From NCBI RefSeq assembly GCF_040954645.1, contig NC_092810.1, forward strand, positions 6,928,185 to 6,992,184: DNA of 64,000 bases, given 5' to 3'. Each line of letters begins with the position of its first letter. The first letter of the stretch is position 1. Of the stretch, positions 47,201 to 54,894 are shown piece by piece. The notes beneath the pieces were generated by a model that saw only the letters and a list, made by a program, of their open reading frames with translations, had not been told where the DNA came from and did not search any database. The translations under genes were made by a program, and so were the position numbers. Source of the stretch: Diabrotica undecimpunctata. Its lineage: Eukaryota; Arthropoda; Insecta; Coleoptera; Chrysomelidae.

Positions 47201-47304
47201 CAATGGTCGAATTGTTTTCCACGTTTATGAAAACCAATGAAATAAACTCATGGAATAAAGCTTTAAGTGTTATTTTTAAAGTGATTGCTGACAATCTTAA
47301 ATAA
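38290..47304 (+). CDS. Globin A (insect haemoglobin-like), three coding exons
   Basis: Haem-binding globin of 166 aa. Exons: 38290-38450 (then GTAAGT), 44611-44833 (after TTTCAG, then GTAAGT), 47188-47304 (after TTTCAG, stop TAA). Intron 1 is phase 2 and intron 2 phase 0, the conserved globin positions B12.2 and G7.0. Exon 1 gives an N-terminal extension, MGIIWSAFGATNTG, with Gly2 and Ser6 fitting the N-myristoylation consensus, then helix A (LTSRDKYLIKTSWAGV). Exon 2 has the CD-corner phenylalanines in TVFPFKN, the distal (E7) His85 in RFRAHCNS and the proximal (F8) His117 in VGRDHKRR. Exon 3 supplies helices G-H. Role is inferred as reversible O2 binding or redox chemistry, perhaps at a membrane. 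It pairs with globin B about 7.6 kb downstream. The introns (6.2 and 2.4 kb) are packed with retroelements. Confidence 0.9.
38940..41560 (+). pseudogene. RTE-like LINE (endonuclease and RT), interrupted
   Basis: Lies in globin A intron 1. The endonuclease N-terminus reads LWIGTWNVRTM at about 39245, then HIVVSEMKRFPINILEIIE to about 39352. After the gypsy fragment (39355-40690) come endonuclease strands (VLLQIQATTLKINVLQIYAP and ADKDK near 40840-40920). RT entry follows at 41090-41517: DKSPRLDNIDAELIKTGGHE, WCGSIIVPIHKKGKKESCMN, YRGISLINTTYKILASIL and YQCGFRPGRWTIDQIFRIRQ. It stops before the catalytic box. An (AAT)-rich segment at 41007-41085 matches a second place, 49212-49300. Confidence 0.75.
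39355..40690 (+). pseudogene. Ty3/gypsy RNase H-integrase fragment without LTRs
   Basis: A long open frame begins inside the RNase H domain (NLGIGGVLSQIQEGQERVLG, with RRELLAVV and IRTDHAALKWL) and continues through the HHCC zinc finger of integrase (LHDSPSGGHFGVKK...CKKCTIC). The integrase core shows the D-D-E triad: ALDIAGPFE, EIHSDQGRNFES and VERMNRTVGKY. It stops soon after STGQTPARFTE. The gag, protease, RT and LTRs are absent, and LINE sequence lies on both sides. TGAAACAC occurs at both junctions (39346 and 40689), a possible target duplication. The long intact frame suggests a recent capture; it cannot move on its own. Confidence 0.85.
41580..41760 (-). pseudogene. Penelope-like GIY-YIG scrap
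   Basis: Read in the shifted minus frame this matches the segment DCPKTYIGQTGRIFNK that also appears at 55490 (there DFPKTYIGQTSRIFNKH), the start of the GIY-YIG endonuclease of Penelope-like elements. Only about 60 codons are recognisable and the frame is broken. It is located in globin A intron 1. Confidence 0.55.
41761..42979. other. No assignable feature
   Basis: Part of globin A intron 1. A moderately GC-rich patch (42180-42700) could be a mobile-element end, but I recognise no coding frame, TIR or LTR pair. Confidence 0.4.
42980..44005 (-). pseudogene. RTE-like LINE RT remnant
   Basis: Globin A intron 1, minus strand. RT blocks in order: KSRKSCGPQGIPNELLKHSP, WTKAHINNIYKKGDRKNCSN, YRGLSVINSLSRLYGKII, EEQNGFRAGRSCMDSLF, FIDLTKAYDSVPLSMLW, then after a shift ISKGLKQGCCIAPTLFKIYL, and the catalytic box YTIHFADDQAILAEDES at about 43200. 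It is closely related in layout to the + strand copy at 9786-10961. Two frameshifts disable it. The endonuclease and C-terminal parts are absent. Confidence 0.8.
44100..44465 (-). pseudogene. Jockey-like LINE RT fragment
   Basis: Minus strand, directly beside globin A exon 2. GLISKIRGYGYSGSMMRLIP, LYLSKRRFRVRIGQVLSKL, then AGVPQ-stop-AVLSPLLYI, which is the Jockey-clade SYLSNRxFxVRVG...AGVPQGSVLSPLLF motif with Gly-Ser altered. Only about 120 codons remain and several stops are present. Confidence 0.7.
45510..46900 (-). pseudogene. Penelope-like element with GIY-YIG endonuclease
   Basis: Fills much of globin A intron 2. Minus-strand order: RTPQIYNLYKIHEPDIPLGA (about 46480, RT block), SFDIVSLFTNIP-type motif A (about 46260), VEVETDSTLSFHDVI and SVYRKHTNTNRYLHANFLHS (about 45810), then SYIGQTNRRIQNRIYEHS (about 45710). 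The last is the GIY-YIG endonuclease that distinguishes Penelope-like elements. It extends to DFENSKTMAPIRFYKPR-like sequence near 45590. Frameshifts separate all blocks. It is the most complete Penelope-like copy in the window. Confidence 0.8.
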
Positions 47305-49211
47305 TTTTAACTGTTTCGTTGATAAATCGTTATCAGATTTTATGCAATTTTAATTGTCGCTTATCTATAACAAAATTATAGAATCGTAATATTTAGATTG
47401 TTAATTTTTATGCGACTTTAGATTTAAGATTCAATTTTACAATTTTTTTAATGAAGGGTCTTATCTATTTGAACTTATTTCTAATATTAATTCCAAACTT
47501 GTTTTTCTCTATTTTTCACTATTTTTTATAGTGTTTTTATGTATTGTTATAAAAAATTTTAACAAAAAATCAGATACAATTTTTTGCAATTCTTAGGGAG
47601 AATTCAAAAAGGGACATTATTGACATTATGCGAAAATTATTCAGCGCACTACTAAAATACACCACTAAATATACCCTGGGTTATAATTTAGTAGGTAACT
47701 TGAATATCGGCTCCTAACTCTTATGGCTCAGTTACTGAACCTCAGCATTCTAAAGTTTTGTATTGTTGACATGTATATTTTGATCTAGCCGTATATGTCT
47801 TCCCACTTTGTCTCGACTAGCTCCACTGAATTTCACGTGATGTCCAAACTTCATTACAATAATTTCTATCACATTCAGAATATGTAGTTAGGGTGTTTTC
47901 GACGAAAAAATCAGTCGAGACCAAAAAATGCTGCATACAGTCCAACATACTTAACAAAGGTTTAGTATTTACCAATTGGCCTGTAATTTGTCCACTCTCT
48001 TAACTTAGAATCTTAACTTTGAGAAGACCTTATCCTGTCGATGTGTTTAATTCTTTTTTTTTTGTTATATACTTATCACCATATGGGATGTAAGTGCCTG
48101 GCAAAATATGGTCACTTATACACTCCCACAGTACCCAACAGAGGGACTTCGACCAGTCCATTTGAAGTACCCTCTGCGTAACTTCCATCTTTGGTGGAAA
48201 ATCAACATTTCTCACACAGTAAATAAATGAAACACAAGGGTAGAAGGTGGACAACGTCCAGCCACAAAGTCTAAACGTTCGGAGAACCCGAGCAGAGCCC
48301 CGACATCGGATTCCCAGGGTACAGGAGACCCTATTTGGGAGCCGACCCTCTTTACTTTTCTACCTTTACTTTACTTTTATGCTGTTAGTGTCGCCATCTA
48401 TATAACAAATCATAGAGTTAATAGGTAATCTGATACTGTCATTAATTTTGTTTTAGTGAATTATCCTTACTTCGTTCTGTCACATATGTTTAAGTAAATA
48501 AATAAAGAAATATTCATAGCCCTTGCTTATACTTTACATATCAAAGTTGTGATGTTTTTCTTTGACTAAGGAATATCTATATTCCTAGTAACAATTAATT
48601 TGCTGCAATAGAGGCGGCAGAATACTCCCTTCTTCTTTTATATTTTTTATTAAACAACAATAAACTTCAAGAGTTTATATGAAAACGACCCTAAAATGCA
48701 CAATTTTTTATTTTTTTTGTCACCTTTATTTAGTAATAAGTTTTATATGTTCGCATTAATATTGTAAAGTTATGTTTTATGAAAATAAATATAATTTTAA
48801 ATAAATATTAACGTATTTATCAATCATTACCAATAACCTGCTACTACAACCCTCACATCTTCTGTATCTTCCAGTGCTGACAGTGATATTTGAGTGAGGA
48901 AGAAAAAAATAATCCAACAATTTTTTTCGTGCAAATTTAATACAATCTTCTTCTGTAAATACCTCCCTAATAGCACTCAATCGTCTGTTTTAGTACTAAG
49001 GACATCCTTTTTACTTCTTATTTTGGTAAAAATGTCGTGGTGCCAAACGTTCAACAGGCATTCACCTTACGTCCTAAGAGGACGTTCGCCGGATGTTCAG
49101 CGACGATACATGAACCTTCATCGAACGTCCATAAGACATACGTCTGGTAGACCTACTTGACAGACTTTTGGGATATCCCTCGTAAGTCTATTTTAGTGCT
49201 GAGGATGTGCA
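47305..49211. other. Intergenic, no gene seen
   Basis: Follows globin A and should contain its 3' UTR. No convincing AATAAA lies within the first 300 nt; AATAAA-like strings near 48495 are too far to assign. A stretch at 49040-49150 repeats ACGTCC/GACGTTC-type words but forms no clear unit. Confidence 0.45.
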
Positions 49212-49345
49212 TTAGACGTCTTCTTCTTCTTCCTCTTTATAAGCAATTCTGTCTGTTTATTGGCGGATTAATACCTCTATGAAAGGTTGTCACTCCATCT
49301 TCTGTGGATTGGTGACTTATCTCTTGCTATTTTGATGATTTTTCG
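49212..49345 (-). repeat. LINE 3'-end repeat, also present at 41007-41085
   Basis: CTCTTTATAAGCAATTCTG and ATGAAAGGTTGTCA blocks match the segment at 41007-41085 in the same orientation with about 20% divergence. On the minus strand the unit ends in (GAAGAA)n, consistent with a LINE tail. Confidence 0.5.
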
Positions 49346-49354
49346 GAAATATAA

Positions 49355-49920
49355 AGACAGTTTTTGAAAACAATGGAATTGGACCAGAAACAATTTGGTA
49401 CGTGAATGAAACTGGACTTTTAACTGTCTTTGACCCAAAAAGCATGCAAAGGTAAAAAAAAGGTTGGCAAAATTACATTAGCGAAACGTGAAGCAACAAT
49501 AACTGTTTGTTGTGTAATCAACGCAATTGGAAAACCATGTACCGTCTTTTATGGTTTTCCCTAGAAAACTTTGGCAAGATAGCATGATTGATTACAGTCC
49601 ATCGGGGACCACCAGCATACCACCAAAAAGATTTAATCGATTAGTTAAAGCTTTAAAAGAGTCAGAAGAATGTCCTCGTGAAAATCAAGGTGGAGCTAAG
49701 ATAAAACCCAAAGATTAAAGTACAGCTCAATCAATGATTGATTTCATAAAATCATTAAAGTACTGTGAAAGTCATTATGGTCGGGGTAAAAGCGTCCGGG
49801 ATTACCTTTGCCCTAAGTTATCTATTAAAAAATACCACAGAGAAAACCTTAAAAAAAGTACTGGCGAGGACTTCGGCATTCTCATAGTTACTTTGGGATA
49901 TATCCCCATTATCATTTTCC
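49355..49920 (+). pseudogene. pogo-like transposase fragment
   Basis: IWYVNETGLLTVFDPKSMQR corresponds to the first-acid motif of DDE_1 transposases (normally DETGL; here Asn replaces Asp). It is followed by KREATITVCCVINAIG and, in another frame, MVFPRKLWQDSMIDYSPSG. A later frame ends ENLKKSTGEDFGILIVTLG. At least two frameshifts and stops are present, and the third acid is not visible. Confidence 0.7.
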
Positions 49921-49929
49921 AGTAAAGGT

Positions 49930-51420
49930 ATAGAAACTTTAGTTGTCAACGAAGATCTAATATACTTGTACAATTTTTTACAGTTACTACTAATGGCAAT
50001 ACTTTCTTCGTAGGCAACACGAGCTTCATGTAGAGAGAATTAGTAAATCCTCTATGCAATTAGTTCGTCTATATTTGTTCCACATCTTTCTTTTATACTT
50101 GATCAGATATATTAATTCCATATTAATCCAAGGTTTTATGTTATTTTTGTATATGGTTTTTTTGAAGGTATTTTGGTTTTTGCAGAAATTAACAACGTGT
50201 AAGAACTTATCCCAGAATACAAGTGGATTCCTTATGTCGCCGAAAACATCATTCCAATCAATATCAGCCAGTTGGCGATTTGCATTTTCAAAATCAATTA
50301 TTTCATATACCGTTTTATTAACATTAACATAACTAGGATTAGGAGTACAGTACTGTAAGTTAAACTGAATATGAAACGTTATGACTGCATGATCTGAGTT
50401 ACCTACTGAAGAGCTTATTATGGGATGTGTTAATAAATGGGGATCATTAGAGAATACCAAGTCCAAAATAGATGGTAAATTATTGATTCTGAAACGAGTC
50501 GGCTCCGTTATGAATTGATGTAAATTAGAATTTATTAGCTAATTCGAGCTGTGGGTGTATAGAAGAATTCTGAAAATATCGTGGACAGAACACATCACAA
50601 ACAAAGAGGTTCTGAGAAGGATGAATAAAGAAATAGAAGTTTTAAATATAATTAAAACAAGAGAAGAGAGAAATACACCTTGCTCCAACTGATTATGCAG
50701 GGAAAGATTCAAGGAAAGAGAAGCATAGGAAGACGTAGAATGTCATGGCTGCGCAACCTGAGAGAGTGGTACGGATGTACATCAAATGAACTTTTCAGAG
50801 CAGCCGTCTCAAAAGTCCGAATAGCTATAATGATTGCCGACCTCCGCCGCGGAGATGGCACTTGAAGAAGAAGAAGAATTTAATACAAAATCTGTAAATA
50901 CATTTTTGGAAGTTGTTAAGCCACTAGGTGGATTAGTTATAGGCCACGAAATGTCTCTAAAATTAAAGTCTACAATAACAGTCAGATTCTCTAGCATAGA
51001 CAGTTCATCAAGTAATGCGATAAGGGACTCATCATCTGCTCATCTAGAATCACCAGGCCGATAAACACATACTAGCTGAAAAACAAAAGAGTTTTTATGA
51101 CATATTTTTAAGCTAAGAACTTCCATATTGGGGACAGTAATATCAAGAGCTGTAACAGAGAAATTATTAGTAATTTCTGAAGACAAGTAGATACAAGTTC
51201 CTCCTCCACGTCGATTACGACGATCACACCTATAAAGGAAATAATTATCAATGTTATAAAGAGAGTCAAGATCATTTAGTGTTAACCATGTTTCAGTGAT
51301 AAGAATTATTTGTGGATTTAGGTTTTGAATGTTGCATAAAAATTCATTAAATTTGAAATTTAAAGTAGCTAGATTAATATAGAAACAGATAGTGACGAAA
51401 GTTTACAATTTTTGGGACAC
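49930..51420 (-). pseudogene. CR1-like LINE ORF2 (endonuclease and RT linker), interrupted
   Basis: Minus strand. The endonuclease starts near 51400: NLNPQIILITETWLTLNDLD, RCDRRNRRGGGTCIYLSSEI, LVCVYRPGDSR, and SMLENLTVIVDFNFRDISWP. After a LINE insertion (50535-50874) it resumes with LDLVFSNDPHLLTHPIISS and GNSDHAVITFHIQFN (50466 downward), the last endonuclease strands. The pre-RT linker follows (WDKFLHVVNFCKNQNTFKKT to 49930). Stops exist at the joins. ORF1 lies immediately upstream on the same strand, so this is a two-ORF element. Confidence 0.75.
50535..50874 (+). mobile_element. 5'-truncated LINE, 8-bp target duplication
   Basis: Inserted in opposite orientation into the CR1-like endonuclease region. 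AGAATTTA lies on both sides (50527-50534 and 50875-50882). It encodes RT-tail scraps in shifting frames, the clearest being IQGKRSIGRRRMSWLRNLRE and SNELFRAAVSKVRIAIMIAD (50680-50865), and ends GGCACTTGAAGAAGAAG. Confidence 0.8.
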
Positions 51421-51466
51421 CTTGTATATATTTTATGGTTAAATTTTCCTCTCCATTCGATTTTTT

Positions 51467-51898
51467 CTATTCCAGTTCCACTCGAAGTTCTTTTAGACAT
51501 TCTATTTGATTTGGAATCTTATCGTCGATAATGGAAACGTTTTTTAAAGAGACGTTTTCTAAAAGTTTCTTTTTGTTTTTCAAAATATGTTTGGCTTCAT
51601 GTTCATTTTGCATAATGACCTTTATCATCCTAGGAAAGCGATTGTTTGGTTTTCCGATCCTGAAAAATGTGACAGGAGTGGAGTTACCACTCCTGCTTAA
51701 GTGGTTTAAGTAAATATTTTTTAATATTCCACCATCGTGACTCTTCTTTGTTTCAATGTCTCCTGTATTTTCTGATACACCCCTAACAAAAATATTCTTA
51801 GCCCGGTTAATGCGATCAACTGCTTCATTTGTTATGGTATCTGTAAATTTTGGAGATGAAGAATGATCCTCGATAGATAACGTGTTTTCGATCTGCAA
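51467..51898 (-). CDS. CR1-like LINE ORF1 (gag-like) protein
   Basis: A 143-aa open frame beginning MQIENTLSIEDHSSSPKFTD. It contains KNIFVRGVSENTGDIETKK, SGNSTPVTFFRIGKP, PRMIKVIMQNEHEAKHILKN and KNVSIIDDKIPNQ. The R-x-GKP...R-x-IKV...A-x-x-ILKNKK pattern is typical of ORF1 proteins of insect CR1/Jockey-type LINEs, an RNA-recognition-like fold that binds element RNA. The frame is shorter than a full ORF1 and the true start may lie upstream. It precedes ORF2 on the same strand. Confidence 0.6.
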   Translation of the reverse strand: MQIENTLSIEDHSSSPKFTDTITNEAVDRINRAKNIFVRGVSENTGDIETKKSHDGGILKNIYLNHLSRSGNSTPVTFFRIGKPNNRFPRMIKVIMQNEHEAKHILKNKKKLLENVSLKNVSIIDDKIPNQIECLKELRVELE

Positions 51899-51909
51899 AA
51901 GTCTTTCAC

Positions 51910-52717
51910 TGATATCATTTCATCATTCACATGACATTGTAAAATAAATTTGCTAATTTAATTTTAAAATTAATTTATTTTATTTAATTTACGGTAATTT
52001 AAAATGAATATAAGAAAAATATCAATACGAAAATTTAAATAGTAAAAAACAAGTACCCATTAATAACACTTTAATACCTATTTTATCAGTGTATTGGGAA
52101 TGTATTTTACCTATTCAATTTGATAAGATAAGATGAATACTTAAAATATACTTTCATCAATCTTCAGATTACATTTTTAAAATTATTTCTACCTATTGTA
52201 TCTAAAGATAAAACATTTAATAAAGAACCATGTTTTACTGCATTTTTATTACACAATTGACTACTTGTACATTTGAACTAAAGATTCGTCATTAATTTGC
52301 ACTTTTATCACACAATTGACTAATTTGACTAATTGAACTAAAGATTCGTCATTGTTTGCACAATTTCGTATATTTGTTACATAACCTTTAATCGTGATGC
52401 ATTCCACTCAACACGGGACTTAAATATTAGTGTTTGAATAACATAAGTACCTACTCATTCAATCAACAATTTATTGTTCAAATAAAACGATAATTACTAA
52501 GTATCAGTTGCGAATTAAGAACATTCTAGTAAATTTTCAGTAAATATATATTGTTAGTCAATCGTTTGGTCGATGCATAGAAATCGTGTAAGTATTTTTT
52601 ATTTTAAAACACTATGTTATATTATTTTATTTAAAACATGTGAACTATGTAATCATTTTGTTTTTTTTTTCTGTCTGATGACAAAGTCTACCACGTTTAA
52701 ATTATATTGTTTAGTAC
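51910..52717. other. No gene; short tandem duplication at 52245-52360
   Basis: AT-rich. A 59-60-bp unit is repeated twice, containing ACACAATTGAC (52251 and 52310) and AAAGATTCGTCATT (52280 and 52340). Confidence 0.55.
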
Positions 52718-53147
52718 TTCTTCTTGTAGTGCCTATACACTACTGGCCAAACATCTGGAAACTTTACAAAAATTATCGTTTTTCCAGCAACACTCGACCC
52801 ATGATCGTGATTTATATAGTTTATCAGTACAATTATACTTTTAATTTATTGATTTATATTTCTGCTTAATATATTATGTATTTCTCACTTTATATAAATT
52901 AATATAATTATTTAATAAAATATGGAAACAGATTCAAGCAAAACGCCGAAAATTCGAGATTTTTGAATGGCAACATTGGCAATACTGTATTACGTCAGGG
53001 TTTTGCTAGTCAGTCAACGATCCAATTGGAATCATTTAGTACAGTTTCGTGCGACTTCCAGTGTTTATTATTGACTTCAAGTAGTTGTTACTAAGGTGTT
53101 AATATTTAATTGTCGGAGAGGAATACATCAGTGTCGATTCAACGAAA

Positions 53148-53567
53148 ATGGCACCAAGAAACCCAAAACGTGTTGACTGGTCGCCAGGAATGAGAGCCAA
53201 AGCAATTATCCTTTAATAAAAAGGTGATACATATCAAGAAATAGCAAACAAAATGGGCGGTGGCGTCACAAAATCAGGTGTAATGAAAGTTTGTAAACTT
53301 TATCATAACTCTTGAACGAGAAAATCAGCAAAAAGAACAGGCAGAAAACCGAAAGTTAGTCAATAGATGAGCGTGAAATATGTCGACTTTCTCTAGAAGA
53401 TCGTCGCAGATCCGCAATAGAAATTAATGCTATTATCAAATTAACTGGCTTACAAATATCGGACCGCATTTTCAGAAGAAAGTTGTTTGAAAATGGATTG
53501 CGAGCACGAATTTTTAGAAAGAAGCCGTCCCTGAACAAAAAACAAAGAAAAAAACGCAAGAGACGTT
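53148..53567 (+). pseudogene. Tc1-like transposase, N-terminal half only
   Basis: Begins MAPRNPKRVDWSPGMRAKAI, then a stop, KGDTYQEIANKMGGGVTKSG (helix-turn-helix), and RTGRKPKVS. In another frame follow REICRLSLEDRRRSAIEINA, KLTGLQISDRIFRRKLFENG and ARIFRKKPSLNKKQRKKR. These are the paired-like DNA-binding domains of Tc1 transposases. At least two frameshifts and stops are present, and the DDE catalytic domain is missing. Confidence 0.75.
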
Positions 53568-53935
53568 TGAGATGTGGTTGTATCGAAGGATACTAAAAAT
53601 TCCATGGACTAGCAGAACCAGAAACGAAGAATTTCTTGGAAGAATGGGACATCAACGAACTCTATTAAATATTATTAAGAGGCGTAAACTAGAATATCTT
53701 GGACATATAATCAGAGGACCAAGATATGAGTTTCTCGGTTAATTCTCAACGGTAAAATCGAAGGAAAGAAATGGATAGGACGGAAGAAACTCTCTTGGTT
53801 GAGGAATTTGCGGCAGTGGACAGGTTTGACAGCGGACCAATTGCTACACGTAGCGCAAGACCGAGATTAGTATAACAATATTATAAGCATGGTAGTCGCC
53901 GACGTTCCGTAGGGATATGGCACTCTAAGAAGAAG
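53568..53935 (+). mobile_element. LINE fragment inside the Tc1 element
   Basis: Starts MWLYRRILKIPWTSRTRNEE (with the M inferred from context) and continues KLEYLGHIIRGPRYEFLG, the post-RT domain of the GAA-tailed LINE. It ends in GGCACTCTAAGAAGAAGATC. No target duplication is evident, and the Tc1 catalytic region does not resume afterwards, so the event probably removed host element sequence. Confidence 0.7.
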
Positions 53936-54260
53936 ATCTACTAATAGCTAACAGCTGTTATTTTATTTATTTTTAAATTTTTAGACGGTTTTTTCCTCTT
54001 AAAATATATGTTTAATATTAAGTAGAAGCATAAAACGATGCAATAAAATTATAGATCACCTTATAAATAACATAAGTCTTGAGAAAAAAAAGAATGCTGA
54101 TAACAAAGCTAAAATTTTTGTAAAGTTTCCAGAATTTTGGCCACTAGTGTACGTTTCGGATGTTGGCGGCCATCATGGCAATCTGTACTTTGCATACTAC
54201 TGATTTGAAAAGGTAATGGTTGTTGTGTTGAACCACTTATGCAGACAGGAACCCCTTCGC

Positions 54261-54894
54261 CACATTAGTCCGTTTTCCTTCTTCTTTTCTCTCTAAAATT
54301 AGTTGCATATCCGTATCATTCGTGATTTCGAGATTCGTGGATAACCCTGTATATTGTTGACTTGTGGTTGACCATTCTGTGTATTGTAGGAATCTGCATT
54401 AGTGGGTAAGAAATTATTTGGTTTGATGGATACTGGATTGGCATTGGCTGACTATTTACATTTTGCTTTGCTTTGCTAACTACATAGTTATCAAATCCTG
54501 GTGCGTTCCCCGTTGGGAACAATATAAATAATTTAGTGAATTGTGTTTAAATTTACAGAAAATTGTTTTTAAGTATATTATTAATATATAGCTTTTTTAT
54601 CACTTCACATTAAAATTTAAATGTTCAATTCGAAAACCGGTCGCACGCTGACAAAGGAAAACCATTGAATCGTCCGTTCTCTTTGGAGTCTCGATATGAA
54701 CTAGTGTAAGAAATGGGATAACACATTGGTAAACTTAGTATGTTAATGCCATAAAACGGTTACTTAATACGTTAGGATTTCTAATGATATTTTCTGTAAA
54801 TATAGTTTATGTCTAAAGCAAATTTTACAATTTTTTGAAAGCTTTTTATTTATTGTTAATAATAAAAAAGTTTTTTGCAGATATTCAGTCAAAC
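54261..54894 (+). promoter_or_regulatory. Upstream region of globin B, probable 5' UTR intron
   Basis: TTTTTTGCAG ends at 54880, a good acceptor 14 nt before the globin B ATG, mirroring the arrangement at globin A. A possible donor is GTAAGA at about 54707, and TATATAG at about 54584 precedes TATCACTTCAC by the right distance for a TATA box and start site. These upstream assignments are tentative. Confidence 0.35.

Larger units (their letters stand above)
52738..54149 (+). mobile_element. Tc1-like transposon with 37-bp TIRs and TA duplication
   Basis: Left TIR 52738-52774 and right TIR 54113-54149 are inverted with 3 mismatches in 37; they start CACTA and share CTGGAAACTTTACAAAAATT. TA flanks both sides (52736-52737 and 54150-54151). 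It contains a decayed transposase N-terminal half (53148-53567) followed by a LINE fragment replacing the catalytic domain. Total 1412 bp. Confidence 0.85.
52718..54260 (-). mobile_element. LINE 3' end split by a Tc1 element
   Basis: Minus-strand GAA-tailed LINE ending. The piece at 52718-52737 (CTTCTTCTTGTAGTGCCTATA on +) continues at 54150-54260 (CGTTTCGGATGTTGGCGGCC...), matching the equivalent uninterrupted LINE end at 11500-11560 (CTTCTTCTTGATGTGCCTAT, then ATGTTGGCGATC). The 1.4-kb gap is a Tc1-like element. Confidence 0.75.

Noticed and set aside
48030..48254. 74-codon minus-strand ORF between the globins
   Set aside because: No motif or splice context, and neighbouring sequence is non-coding.
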